Positions 41,738-50,870 of a stretch of 64,000 nucleotides of DNA are shown one piece after another. This stretch comes from Motilibacter aurantiacus (GTDB lineage: Bacteria > Actinomycetota > Actinomycetes > Motilibacterales > Motilibacteraceae). Numbering within the stretch: position 1 is the stretch's first letter; each line of letters opens with the position of its first letter. The notes under the pieces were generated by a model. It had not been told where the DNA came from, did not search any database, and saw only the letters and a list, made by a program, of their open reading frames with translations. Made by a program: the position numbers and the translations under genes. The stretch spans positions 310,001 through 374,000 of the forward strand of contig NZ_JAANNO010000003.1 in the NCBI RefSeq assembly GCF_011250645.1, read 5' to 3'.

Positions 41738-44535
41738 CGGCGTACGCACCCCCTCCCGTCGCCGCGGCGCCCGAGGAGGCCAAGCGCGGGCCGCGGGTCG
41801 GCCTGGCGGCAGCCCTGCGCATCGCGCGTCGCGACGCCCTGCGGGCGAAGGGCCGCAGCTTCCTGATCGTCGCGATGGTAGCCCTGCCGGTGATGGCGCT
41901 GGCGTTCGCGGCCGTGGCCTGGCGCACGGCCGAGCTCAACCCCGACGAGCAGCTCGACCGCCAGCTGGGGCAGGCCTCCTACCGCTTCCTGTCCTGGTCC
42001 TCCGACGGCTCGTCGATCACCCAGACCCCCGACGGCGACGTGGGGAGCTACTCGGCCGCACGGGACGGCGAGCCCGTCGACATCGAGGCGCTCGTGCCTA
42101 CCGGGGCCCGGGCACTGACCGAGACGTCGGACTCGGTGACCGTGCGCACGCGGACCGGCCTCGGCTCGGTCGGCTGGACGGAGACCGAGGCGGCGGACCC
42201 GGCGATGGCGGGCCGGTGGGCGCTCGACTCGGGCCGCGGACCGCAGGCGGCGGGCGAGGTGCTGCTGACCCCGAAGCTCGCCGACCGGGCGGGGCTGGCC
42301 GAGGGCGACACCCTGACCGTCACCGAGCCCGAAGCCGCCTTCACCGTCGTGGGCATCGCCCATCGGCTGGCCGACCCGCACGCGCAGGAAGTCGTCGCGC
42401 TGCCGGGGGCACTCGCGGAGGCGACGGGCAACCCGGGCTTCCGCCGCCCGCTGCAGAGCCTGTGGGTCGTGGACGCCCCCATCACCTGGGACCGCATCCT
42501 GGAGCTGAACGAGCTCGGCGTCGCCGTGCTCTCCCGTGAGGTGGCGGAGAACCCGCCGCCGCGCTCTGAGGTGCCGTTCTACGCCGACCCCGACAACGCA
42601 TGGGCCAACAGCAACAGCGAACTGGCGTTCACCATCCTCGCTATCACCGTGGTCGTGGTGCTCGCGTGCCTCGAGGTGATCCTGCTCGCCGGCGCGGCCT
42701 TCGCGGTCGGTGCTCGGCGGCAGGCCCGGACGCTCGCGCTCGTGGTGGCGGTCGGCGGTGACCGGCGTGACGCCCGGCGCGTGGTCCTCGCGGGCGGGCT
42801 CGTCCTCGGGCTCGTGGCCGGCGCCGTGGGGGTCGTCCTCGGCTGCCTGCTGGCTCTCGCCGCGGTCCCGGTGCTGCACCACGTCGGCTCCGACACCGGC
42901 CGCTACGACCTGCGCCCGCTCGAAGTGCTGCCCATCGTGCTCGTCGGCGTCCTGACCGGAGTCCTCGCCGCCGTCGTGCCGGCCCGCGCCGCCGCCCGCC
43001 AGGACGTGGTGGCCACCCTCGCCGGGCGGCGCAACGAGGTGCACGTCCGCCGCCGCGTCCCCGTCATCGGGGTGCTGACCGGCGTGCTCGGGGTGGTCGC
43101 CGCCGGCATCGGCTCGGCGGTCGCGCTCGCGGCGGACGACGGCATGACCGACGGCACCGCGTACGTGGTGGCAGGCCTCATCGCCGGCGGTGCCGTGCTG
43201 GCCATCCTCGGCCTGGTCGTGCTGTCCCCCACCGTGGTGGCGCTCGCCGGCCGCCTCGCCCACGCGCTGCCGCTCTCGCCCCGCCTGGCGGTCCGCGACG
43301 CTGCGCGCCACCGGGCACGGACGGCACCTGCCGTCGCGGCCGTCCTGGTCGCCGTCAGCGGCAGCGTGGCGCTGAGCTTCGTGGTGCAGTCCTTCGACGA
43401 CCACGACCGCCGGGAGTACCGCCCGAGCCTGCCGGACCGGTTCGCCTCCGTGGGCCTCGTGACCACGAGCTACGACGCCGAGGGCGACCACACGACCAGG
43501 GTGGTCCCGGCGGCGGACGTGGAGCGGGCCGTGGCCGCGCAGCTGCCGGTCGCGGACGTGATCCCGTTGCGGGTCGCGGGGGCGTGCGTGACGGACCGCT
43601 GCCCCCAGGCGAACCTCGTGACGCCGGAGGCGAACCGGTGCCCGGACGGCCGGGCCAGCGCGCGGGACGACGACTGGCGCTGCGTCATCAGCCACCTGAG
43701 CACGCGCTACAGCAACTCCACCAGCGCCGTCGGTGACGCCGCCCTGGCCGAGCGGCTCGGCGTGCAGCTCACCGAGCAGGAGCGCGACGTGCTCGCGTCC
43801 GGCGGCGTGCTGCTCAACTGGCGGGCGCAGGTCGAGGACGGCCGCGCGACGTACGAGCTGTTCGGCCCGGACGCCCTGGACCAGGAGCCCCCGCCGGGCC
43901 AGGAGGCGACGTGGACGGGGCCGCAGCCCGACGAGCGCGTCACGGTCCCGGCCGCCTGGGTGCAGGACCTGCCCTTCGCCAGCCTCATGTCGGAGCGGAC
44001 GGCCGATCGGCTCGGGATCGGGTCGACGGTCCGCCAGCTCGCCCTGCGCCTGGACCGGGTTCCCACGCAGGGCGAGGAGGACGCCGCAGCAGCCGCACTC
44101 GAGCAGTTCGGGCTCGGCCCGTACGACCTGTCCGTGGAGCGCGGGTACCGCAGCTCGTACGGGCCGGGGCTGCTCGCGCTCGTCCTCGCCTCGGCGGTCA
44201 TCACGCTGGGCGCGGCGGGCGTCGCGACGGGGCTCGCCCTCGCCGACGCCCGGCCGGACCACGCGACGCTGGCCGCGGTGGGTGCCGCGCCTCGCGTACG
44301 CCGCTGGCTGGCGGCCGCGCAGGCGCTGACCATCACGCTGCTGGGGACCCTGCTCGGGGTGCTGGCGGGCCTGGTGCCGGGGATCGCCTTCGTCCGGTCG
44401 CTGCCCGACTACGACCTGGTCGCCCCGTGGCTGTCACTGCTGGCGATCATCGGGGTCGTGCCGCTGCTCGCCGGAGGCGTGGCCCTGCTGCTGACGCGCG
44501 GCCGGCTGCCGATGACCCGGCGGGAGGCGGTGTGA
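41734..44535 (+). CDS. FtsX-like ABC transporter permease
   Basis: 933 residues from the GTG overlapping the ATPase stop. TM1 lies near 45-67, a periplasmic-type MacB_PCD region follows, then FtsX domains: three helices around 300-400 (LVVAVGGDRRDARRVVLAGG), two helices near 440-490, a second large extracellular region (about 540-790) and a last group of three helices ending ALLLTRGRLPMTRREAV. MacB-type pumps do mechanotransmission or export of peptides, lipids or antibiotics rather than classic translocation. The extracellular region has four cysteines that may pair. Substrate unknown; the PadR gene suggests an inducible resistance or stress pump. Confidence 0.9.
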   Translation: MTAYAPPPVAAAPEEAKRGPRVGLAAALRIARRDALRAKGRSFLIVAMVALPVMALAFAAVAWRTAELNPDEQLDRQLGQASYRFLSWSSDGSSITQTPDGDVGSYSAARDGEPVDIEALVPTGARALTETSDSVTVRTRTGLGSVGWTETEAADPAMAGRWALDSGRGPQAAGEVLLTPKLADRAGLAEGDTLTVTEPEAAFTVVGIAHRLADPHAQEVVALPGALAEATGNPGFRRPLQSLWVVDAPITWDRILELNELGVAVLSREVAENPPPRSEVPFYADPDNAWANSNSELAFTILAITVVVVLACLEVILLAGAAFAVGARRQARTLALVVAVGGDRRDARRVVLAGGLVLGLVAGAVGVVLGCLLALAAVPVLHHVGSDTGRYDLRPLEVLPIVLVGVLTGVLAAVVPARAAARQDVVATLAGRRNEVHVRRRVPVIGVLTGVLGVVAAGIGSAVALAADDGMTDGTAYVVAGLIAGGAVLAILGLVVLSPTVVALAGRLAHALPLSPRLAVRDAARHRARTAPAVAAVLVAVSGSVALSFVVQSFDDHDRREYRPSLPDRFASVGLVTTSYDAEGDHTTRVVPAADVERAVAAQLPVADVIPLRVAGACVTDRCPQANLVTPEANRCPDGRASARDDDWRCVISHLSTRYSNSTSAVGDAALAERLGVQLTEQERDVLASGGVLLNWRAQVEDGRATYELFGPDALDQEPPPGQEATWTGPQPDERVTVPAAWVQDLPFASLMSERTADRLGIGSTVRQLALRLDRVPTQGEEDAAAAALEQFGLGPYDLSVERGYRSSYGPGLLALVLASAVITLGAAGVATGLALADARPDHATLAAVGAAPRVRRWLAAAQALTITLLGTLLGVLAGLVPGIAFVRSLPDYDLVAPWLSLLAIIGVVPLLAGGVALLLTRGRLPMTRREAV

Positions 44536-44675
44536 ACGCCGACCTGGCGCGCCGCGCCCGCCGGCTCGCCCGGGCCCGGCGGCTCCACCTGGTGCTGGAG
44601 CGGCGCGCGACGCGCCCGCAGACGCGCGCGGGCCGGGAGGGCGGCGGCACCGCCCCTCCCGGCCCGGGGGCCTGA
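44532..44675 (+). CDS. Possible small basic ORF coupled to the permease gene
   Basis: 47 codons from a GTG that overlaps the permease stop (GTGA), as at each earlier junction of this operon. The N-terminal half (NADLARRARRLARARRLHLV) is an Arg-rich amphipathic helix; the C-terminal third is encoded by the terminator hairpin. No family recognised. It may be only a chance extension of the coupling pattern. Confidence 0.35.
   Translation: MNADLARRARRLARARRLHLVLERRATRPQTRAGREGGGTAPPGPGA
44630..44665. terminator. Hairpin at the end of the padR-ABC operon
   Basis: GGGCCGGGAGGGCGG pairs with CCGCCCCTCCCGGCCC with one bulged base and a short GCA loop, between convergent genes. Confidence 0.65.
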
Positions 44676-44692
44676 CGCCGTCGAGCCCGTCG

Positions 44693-45241
44693 TCAGACGT
44701 ACTTGCTGAAGATGACCCTGCCGCCGGAGCAGTGCGCCTCCTCGTGGCCCGAGCTGCTGCTCGGCGAGCACAGGTCGACGTCCGACACCCACGCCTTGAC
44801 GAAGCTCGCCAGCGTCGGGAGCAGCAGGTAGAGCCCCGTCCTGCCGCTGAGGTAGCCGCCGGAGACGCTCAGCCCGAGGTCCGAGGGCTTGAACCAGGTG
44901 GAGTAGCCCAGGGAGCGAAGGAACCGGGCGTCCTTGTCGTCCCGGTCGGTCGGGATGCAGTCGATCCGTCCGTTGCCGTCGATCCTGACCCCGACGAGGC
45001 ACGGCCAGCCCCACTTCCAGACCGTGCACAGCAGCAGGCCGGCGGCGGGAACGCAGGGCGTGGGCCGGGACGGCACGGTGGGCGTCGGCGGCTTCGGGGC
45101 CGTGGTGGACGCGGCGTCCGCGACCCCGACACCGATCGCCTGGATGGCGGGCACGGCCCACACCGCGCCGCCGACCAGCACGCCCTTCTTCAGCGCGTCC
45201 CGGCGGCTCATCCCGTCGGTGCTCACGGACCCGTTCGTCAT
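44693..45241 (-). CDS. Tat-exported small protein A, Cys-rich paralog
   Basis: 182 residues from an ATG preceded by AGGGAG. A twin-arginine signal (SRRDALKKG, then VLVGGAVWAVPAIQAI, cleavage near ADA44) is followed by a Pro/Thr-rich spacer and a domain of about 120 residues: GLLL, LVGVRIDGNGRIDCIP, FKPSDLGLSVSGG, GLYLLLP, SFVKAWVSDVD, ending SGGRVIFSKYV. Six cysteines (63, 72, 81, 95, 158, 171) may form disulfides. Homologous to protein B at 46502-47065. Divergent from the PqqD-kinase gene across a palindromic region. Function unknown; Tat export implies folding before secretion. Confidence 0.8.
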   Translation of the reverse strand: MTNGSVSTDGMSRRDALKKGVLVGGAVWAVPAIQAIGVGVADAASTTAPKPPTPTVPSRPTPCVPAAGLLLCTVWKWGWPCLVGVRIDGNGRIDCIPTDRDDKDARFLRSLGYSTWFKPSDLGLSVSGGYLSGRTGLYLLLPTLASFVKAWVSDVDLCSPSSSSGHEEAHCSGGRVIFSKYV

Positions 45242-45331
45242 TCACGTGCTCCCTGGTCGTCGAAGAATGCCGTTCCAGCGTAGGAAGACGCCGTGCCGGG
45301 AAGTGCCACCTCGACTTCACCAAACCTGGCT

Positions 45332-45370
45332 TCACCCGTACAGCGGTACGGATGTCTGCCGTACGGGTGA
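45332..45370. promoter_or_regulatory. Long inverted repeat in the divergent promoter of the PqqD-kinase cassette
   Basis: TCACCCGTAC (45332-45341) and GTACGGGTGA (45361-45370) are perfect 10-base arms around 19 bases that contain a further CGGTACGG. It lies between protein A and the kinase gene, about 40 bases upstream of the kinase -10-like TAGGCT. A shared operator is likely. Confidence 0.55.
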
Positions 45371-45420
45371 GCCGACGATCTACGCTTCGTGACCCTCCGG
45401 TCACGCCCTAGGCTGGACGG

Positions 45421-46518
45421 GTGTCACCCCCTCGCGTCGGGCCGCCGCTGCCGGGAGTCGTGAGCGTCGAGCTCGACGGCTTGATCAGCGCGTACTCTCC
45501 CTGCACGGACGAAGTCGCGTTTCTGAACTCGACAGCGAGCGACGTGTGGCGGCTCGCCGACGGCGAGCACACGGCCGAGGAGCTCACCGCACTGCTGGCC
45601 GCCGCGTACGGGACGACGGCCGACGCCCTGCGCGACGACGTCGGCCGGCTGCTGGACGGGCTCGTCGCCGCCGGGCTGCTGCCCGGGCCGGGCCGGCCAC
45701 GCCCGGCCTTCTCGCTGCGCGCCCTCGACGTCCCAATGCGCCTCCTGGTCGACGACCCCGAGCTGGGCGAGGTGCTGGAGCGGCTGTGGGCGGACTGCGC
45801 GGCGGCGCCCTGCGGCGAGCGCGGGGTGACCGTCCGGGTGACGGGGACGGGGCCGTGGCACGTCGCCTCGCCGGCGCACACCGTGCAGGCGCGCACGCTC
45901 GCGGAGGCGGTCGGCGAGGCGTGCGCGGCGGTGAACCTCTCCGCGGTCGCCGCCACGCCGCTGCTGGCGTACCACGCGGCCGTGCTCAGCCTCGGCCGCT
46001 CGACGCTCGCCGTGCCCGGGGTGTCCGGCGCGGGCAAGTCGACGCTGACCGCGGCGCTGCTGCTCGAGGGGTGGGAGCTGGTCAGTGACGAGGCGCTGGC
46101 GCTTCCGTGGCACGCCGGGCCACCCGCGGCCTACCCGCGGCCGTTGGCGCTGTCGGACTGGTCGCGCCGGGCGCTCGACGTGGACGACCGGGGCGTCGAG
46201 GCGGTCGGGGAGCGTTTCGTCCGGGCCGTCGACCTCGGGGCCCTGGCCTCCGGCACGCCGGGGCCGGTGACCGACGTGCTGCTGCTGCGGCGGGCGGAGG
46301 GCCCACCACGGCTCGCGCCCGCCGACCGCACGGAGGCGCTGCGTGCCCTGCTGCCCCGCGGGTTCACCTCGGTGCAGAGCCCGGGCGCAGCGCTGCGGAC
46401 GATCGCCGACGTGCTGGCGCAGGCCCGGACGTGGGGCCTGCGGCTGGGCGACCCGCGGCGGGCCGCCCAGCTCGTCACCGAGGCCCTGGGGCCGCCGGGG
46501 CTCAGCAGGACTTGGTGA
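45421..46518 (+). CDS. PqqD-like domain fused to HPr kinase-like P-loop kinase
   Basis: 365 residues from GTG 45421; TAGGCT six bases upstream suggests a leaderless transcript. Residues about 15-85 are a PqqD-like peptide-binding domain (VAFLNSTASDVWRLADGEHTAEELTALL). Residues about 170-350 are an HprK/PEP-carboxykinase-like domain: LAVPGVSGAGKSTLTAALL (P-loop 200-208), then WELVSDEALAL and a C-terminal region TSVQSPGAALRTIADVL. PqqD domains bind RiPP precursor leaders, and HprK-like partners occur in lasso-peptide and related clusters, so peptide modification or phosphorylation is possible. No cyclase, protease or radical SAM gene is adjacent. It overlaps the end of protein B by 17 bases. 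Confidence 0.8.
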   Translation: MSPPRVGPPLPGVVSVELDGLISAYSPCTDEVAFLNSTASDVWRLADGEHTAEELTALLAAAYGTTADALRDDVGRLLDGLVAAGLLPGPGRPRPAFSLRALDVPMRLLVDDPELGEVLERLWADCAAAPCGERGVTVRVTGTGPWHVASPAHTVQARTLAEAVGEACAAVNLSAVAATPLLAYHAAVLSLGRSTLAVPGVSGAGKSTLTAALLLEGWELVSDEALALPWHAGPPAAYPRPLALSDWSRRALDVDDRGVEAVGERFVRAVDLGALASGTPGPVTDVLLLRRAEGPPRLAPADRTEALRALLPRGFTSVQSPGAALRTIADVLAQARTWGLRLGDPRRAAQLVTEALGPPGLSRTW

Positions 46519-47065
46519 AGGTCACCCGTCCGCCGCTCGGGGTCACCGCGGCGTAGTCGAGCCCCACAGGGCTGCCCGGCCCGCCGGAGATGTTGCCGTC
46601 CGCGGCCCACGCGCCCACGAACGTCGTGCCGGCCGGAACGGCGAGGAACAGCCCCTTGCCGTCGGCGGTCCTGCCGCCGGAGACGGTGACACCGGCCTTC
46701 GACGGCTTCACCCAGCCGGAGTAGTTGCGCGGCGCCGCGCCGAGGAAGGCCGCGTCGCCGTTCTTCGACGGGATGCCGTCGATCGAGCCGTCCTCGTCGA
46801 CCTTCATCCCGACGAGGACGCCGGCGGCGGTACGGACGAGCAGCAGGCCGTGCGAGGGGATGCAGAGGGCGGGCGCGGGGCCGGGAGGCGGCACCGAGCC
46901 GGACGCCGCGTCCGCCGCCCCCATGGACAGCGACTGGATCGCCGGCACCGTCCACACGAGGGCACCACCGACGAGCGCGCCGCGCTTGAGCGCGTCGCGC
47001 CGGGTGAGCGCAGCGTGGGGAGCCGACGAGGGCAGCGATTCCGTGATGTGCGAGCTATTCACCAT
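46502..47065 (-). CDS. Tat-exported small protein B, paralog of protein A
   Basis: 187 residues from the ATG at 47065 with GGAGGT upstream. Tat signal TRRDALKRG then ALVGGALVWTVPAIQSL, a short Pro/Gly spacer, and the same domain as protein A: GLLL, LVGMKVDEDGSIDGIP, WVKPSKAGVTVSGG, GLFLAVPAG, FVGAWAADGN, ending SGGRVTFTKSC. It retains only two cysteines (68 and 187), so the fold does not need the extra disulfides of A. Convergent with the PqqD-kinase gene. A TAGAAT about 40 bases upstream may be its -10. Confidence 0.8.
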   Translation of the reverse strand: MVNSSHITESLPSSAPHAALTRRDALKRGALVGGALVWTVPAIQSLSMGAADAASGSVPPPGPAPALCIPSHGLLLVRTAAGVLVGMKVDEDGSIDGIPSKNGDAAFLGAAPRNYSGWVKPSKAGVTVSGGRTADGKGLFLAVPAGTTFVGAWAADGNISGGPGSPVGLDYAAVTPSGGRVTFTKSC

Positions 47066-47130
47066 GTGACCTCCAGTAGGACGTGTCAACCGGCGAATTC
47101 TAGTCGGCACCCGCGCACCCCGACCGAGTT

Positions 47131-47156
47131 TTTCACCCTATCGAGAAACGGTGAAA
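47131..47156. promoter_or_regulatory. Inverted repeat upstream of protein B
   Basis: TTTCACC and GGTGAAA are perfect 7-base arms around 12 bases, 66 bases upstream of the ATG. A distinct sequence from the protein A palindrome, but also ending in TCACC. Possible operator or terminator for cobN. Confidence 0.35.
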
Positions 47157-47207
47157 TCGCGCATCAAGCGCCACTCTCCCGCATTGCGGGCGGACCCGGG
47201 CAATGCC

Positions 47208-50200
47208 CTATTCGTCGCCCTCCAGCTCCCCCTCGAGCTCGAGGTACGTCGCCCGCAGCCGCTCCAGCGTCGCGGCGTCCGGCTCGGCCCAGAGCTGCCG
47301 GTCCGCCGCCTCCAGCAGCCGCTCGGTGATGCCGCGCAACGCCCAGGGGTTGGACTTCTCCATGAAAGCGCGGTTCGTCTCGTCGAACACGTAGGACGCC
47401 GCGAGCTGCTCGTACATCCAGTCCTCGACGACGCCCGCCGTGGCGTCGTAGCCGAACAGGTAGTCGACGGTCGCCGCGAGCTCGAACGCGCCCTTGTAGC
47501 CGTGGCGCTGCATCGCCGAAACCCACTTCGGGTTGACCACGCGGGCCCGGAAGACGCGGTGCGTCTCCTCCTGCAGCGTCCGCGTGCGCACGCTGTCGGG
47601 CACCGCGGAGTCCCCGACGTACGCGGCGGGCGAGGACCCCGTCAGCGAGCGCACCATGGCGACCATGCCGCCGTGGTACTGGAAGTAGTCGTCGGAGTCG
47701 ACGATGTCGTGCTCGCGGGTGTCCTGGTTCTTCGCCGCCACGCTGATGCGCCGGAACGCCTGCTCCATGTCGGCCCGCGCCTCGCGGCCGTCGAGCCCGC
47801 GACCGTAGGCGTAGCCGCCCCAGACGGCGTAGACCTCGGCGAGGTCGGTGTCCGTGCGCCAGTTGCGGGCGTCGATGAGCGGGAGGAGGCCGGCGCCGTA
47901 CGCCCCCGGCTTGGAGCCGAAGATGCGCGACGTCGCGCGGCGCCGGTCGCCGTGGGACGCGACGTCCTCGTCGACGTGCGCCCGCACGAAGTTGTCCGCG
48001 GGCGGCTCCTCGAGCGCGGCCACCGCCTGCACCGCGTCGTCGATCAGCGCGACGACGTGCGGGAAGGCGTCGCGGAAGAAGCCGGAGATCCGCACGGTCA
48101 CGTCCACGCGCGGACGGCCGAGCTCCTCCACGGGGACCACCTCGAAGCCGGTGACCCGCCGGGACGCCTCGTCCCACGTGGGCCGGCAGCCCAGCAGCGC
48201 GAGCACCTCGGCGATGTCGTCACCCTGGGTGCGCATCGCGCTCGTCCCCCAGACCGTGAGCCCGACCGAGCGCGGCCACTCCCCCGTGTCGGCCCTGTGG
48301 CGGGCGAGCAGGGAGTCCGCCAGCGCGACGCCGACGTCCCAGGCGTTGCGCGACGGGATCGCCTTCGGGTCGACGGAGTAGAAGTTGCGGCCCGTCGGCA
48401 GCACGTTGACCAGGCCGCGGGTCGGCGAGCCGGACGGGCCGGGCTCCACGAAGCGCCCGTCGAGCGCGCGCAGCACGTTGCCGAGCTCGTCCGTCGTGCG
48501 CGCCAGCCGAGGCAGGAGCTCGGCTTCGGCGAAGCGGAGTACGTCCACCAGCGCCGGGTCGGGCACACCCACCACCGCCGTCACCGCCACTTCGGGCGTC
48601 GACCCGTGCAGCGCCTGCACGAGGCGCAGCGCGACGGCGTCCAGCGCGTCGACGGCGGCGGAGGCCCGGACGCGCTCGGCCCGGCCTCGCTCGCCGTCCT
48701 GCTCGAGGAGCGGCGCCGGCACGTCCACGAGCGCTCCGGGGTCCGCCAGCAGGGCGCGCTCGTCGAGCCCGTGGGCTGCGGCGAGCGCGGCCCGGATGCC
48801 CGGCAGGGCGCCGGTGCGGCCGCCCCAGACCTGCGACGCCCGCAGCACCGACACCGCGAGGTTGTCCAGCGCCTCCCCCTCCGGTGCCGCTCCCAGGACG
48901 TGCAGGCCGTCGCGGATCAGGACGTCCTTGACCTCGCAGAGGTAGCCGTCGATGTGCAGGACGAAGTCGTCGAACTCCTCCTCGTCCGGCTGGGCCTCGA
49001 CGTGCAGGTCGTGGTGGAGCTGCGCGGACTGCACGAGCTCCCAGATCTGCGCCCGCAGCACGGGGACCTTCGCCGGGTCGAGCGCCTGCACCGTTGCGTA
49101 CTCGTCGAGCAACTGCTCGAGCCTGGCCATCTCCCCGTACGCGTCCGCGCGCGCCATCGGCGGCACCAGGTGGTCGACCACGGTGGCGTGCCCGCGGCGC
49201 TTGGCCTGCGTGCCCTCGCCCGGGTCGTTGACGATGAACGGGTAGACGAACGGCAGATCGCCCAACGCGGCGTCGGGGGCGCACTCGGCCGAGAGGCCGA
49301 GCCCCTTGCCGGGCAGCCACTCCAGCGTCCCGTGCTTGCCGAGGTGGATCACGGCGTCGGCGCCGAAGCCGCCGTCGTCCACCGACGACTCCAGCCAGCG
49401 GTAGGCCGCGAGGTAGTGGTGCGACGGCGGCAGGGCCGGGTCGTGGTAGATCGCGATGGGGTTCTCACCGAAGCCGCGCGGCGGCTGGATCATCAGCACG
49501 ACGTTGCCGAACTGCAGCGACGCCAGCACGATGTCGCCGTTGTCGACGTAGAGAGAGCCGGGAGCCTCGCCCCACTGCTCGACCACGCCGTCGCGCAGCG
49601 GCTTCGCCAGGGAGCCGAACCAGCGTTCGTACGTCGGCAGCGGCACCCGAGCCGGCGCGGCCGCGAGCTGCTCCTCGGTCAGCCACTCGACGTCGTGGCC
49701 CCCGGCCGCGATGAGCGCGTGGATCAGCGCGTCGCCGTCCTCGGGGAACTCCCCCACCTGGTAGCCGGCGTCCCGCAGGGCGCTCAGCAGCCGCACGGCG
49801 GAGGCCGGGGTGTCCAGGCCGACCGCGTTGCCGACCCGGGCGTGCTTGGTCGGGTAGGACGACAGCACGACCGCGAGCCGCTTGCGCGCGTTCGGGACGT
49901 GCCGCAGCCGGGCGTGGCGCACCGCGATCCCGGCCACGCGCGCGGCCCGCTCCGGGTCGGCGACGTAGACCGGGGGGCCGTCGTCGTCCGGCGTCTGCTT
50001 GAAGGAGAAGGGCACCGTCACGAGGCGCCCGTCGAACTCGGGGATCGCGACCTGCATCGCGGCGTCCATCGGCGAGAGCGCCGCGTCGGACTCCTCCCAC
50101 TGCGCCCGGGAGGTCGTCAGGGCGAGCCCCTGGATCACGGGGACATCGAGCGCCGCGAGCGCGCCGACGTCCCAGGCCTCCTCGTCCCCACCCGCCGACG

Positions 50201-50870
50201 CGTCCGCCGCGCGGGTCCCGCCGGCCGCCAGCACGGTCGTGACCACCGCGTCGCAGCGGCGCAGCAGGCCCATCAGCTCGTCGTCGACCGCGCGCAGCGA
50301 TGCGCAGAACAGCGGGAGCGCGTTCGCGCCCTGGGCCTCGACCGCGTCGCAGAGCGTCTCGACGAACTCGGTGTTCCCCGACAGGGCGTGCGCCCGGTAG
50401 AACACGACCCCGACGGTCGGGCGGCCCTCGACGGACGCCCGCGACCGGAGCACGCCGAACTGCGGCATGGGCGCGGGCGGCTCGAACCCCTCCCCCGTCA
50501 GCAGCACGGTGTCGGACAGGAAGCGGGCGAGCTCGCGCAGGTTCGCGACGCCGCCCTCGCGCAGGTACGCGAGCGCTTCGGTGACCGCGCCGGCCGGCAG
50601 GGTCGACAACGCCTGCAGCTCGGCGTCGGGCACGGCCTCCCCGCCGAGCACCACCGTCGGCAGCCCGGCCGCGAGCACCGCGTCCAGCCCCTCCTCCCAG
50701 GCGCGGCGGCCGCCGAGCAGCCGGACGACGACCGCGTCGGCGCCGGCGAGCAGCCCGGGGACGTCCGCGGCCCCGAGCCGGGCCGGGTTGGCCGTGCGCC
50801 AGCCGGCGCCCGACGAGCGGGCCGCGAGCAGCTCGGTGTCGGCGGTGGAGAGCAGGACGGGGGTGATCAC
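47208..50870 (-). CDS. cobN: Cobaltochelatase subunit CobN
   Basis: 1220 residues from the GTG overlapping the cobQ stop. It is the large porphyrin-binding, BchH-like subunit: [107 protein letters not shown]. With the fused ChlI/D ATPase it inserts cobalt into hydrogenobyrinic acid a,c-diamide in the aerobic route. Length is normal. Last gene of the cobD-cobQ-cobN operon under riboswitch 2, 8.7 kb away from its partner gene chlID. Confidence 0.96.
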   Translation of the reverse strand: MITPVLLSTADTELLAARSSGAGWRTANPARLGAADVPGLLAGADAVVVRLLGGRRAWEEGLDAVLAAGLPTVVLGGEAVPDAELQALSTLPAGAVTEALAYLREGGVANLRELARFLSDTVLLTGEGFEPPAPMPQFGVLRSRASVEGRPTVGVVFYRAHALSGNTEFVETLCDAVEAQGANALPLFCASLRAVDDELMGLLRRCDAVVTTVLAAGGTRAADASAGGDEEAWDVGALAALDVPVIQGLALTTSRAQWEESDAALSPMDAAMQVAIPEFDGRLVTVPFSFKQTPDDDGPPVYVADPERAARVAGIAVRHARLRHVPNARKRLAVVLSSYPTKHARVGNAVGLDTPASAVRLLSALRDAGYQVGEFPEDGDALIHALIAAGGHDVEWLTEEQLAAAPARVPLPTYERWFGSLAKPLRDGVVEQWGEAPGSLYVDNGDIVLASLQFGNVVLMIQPPRGFGENPIAIYHDPALPPSHHYLAAYRWLESSVDDGGFGADAVIHLGKHGTLEWLPGKGLGLSAECAPDAALGDLPFVYPFIVNDPGEGTQAKRRGHATVVDHLVPPMARADAYGEMARLEQLLDEYATVQALDPAKVPVLRAQIWELVQSAQLHHDLHVEAQPDEEEFDDFVLHIDGYLCEVKDVLIRDGLHVLGAAPEGEALDNLAVSVLRASQVWGGRTGALPGIRAALAAAHGLDERALLADPGALVDVPAPLLEQDGERGRAERVRASAAVDALDAVALRLVQALHGSTPEVAVTAVVGVPDPALVDVLRFAEAELLPRLARTTDELGNVLRALDGRFVEPGPSGSPTRGLVNVLPTGRNFYSVDPKAIPSRNAWDVGVALADSLLARHRADTGEWPRSVGLTVWGTSAMRTQGDDIAEVLALLGCRPTWDEASRRVTGFEVVPVEELGRPRVDVTVRISGFFRDAFPHVVALIDDAVQAVAALEEPPADNFVRAHVDEDVASHGDRRRATSRIFGSKPGAYGAGLLPLIDARNWRTDTDLAEVYAVWGGYAYGRGLDGREARADMEQAFRRISVAAKNQDTREHDIVDSDDYFQYHGGMVAMVRSLTGSSPAAYVGDSAVPDSVRTRTLQEETHRVFRARVVNPKWVSAMQRHGYKGAFELAATVDYLFGYDATAGVVEDWMYEQLAASYVFDETNRAFMEKSNPWALRGITERLLEAADRQLWAEPDAATLERLRATYLELEGELEGDE

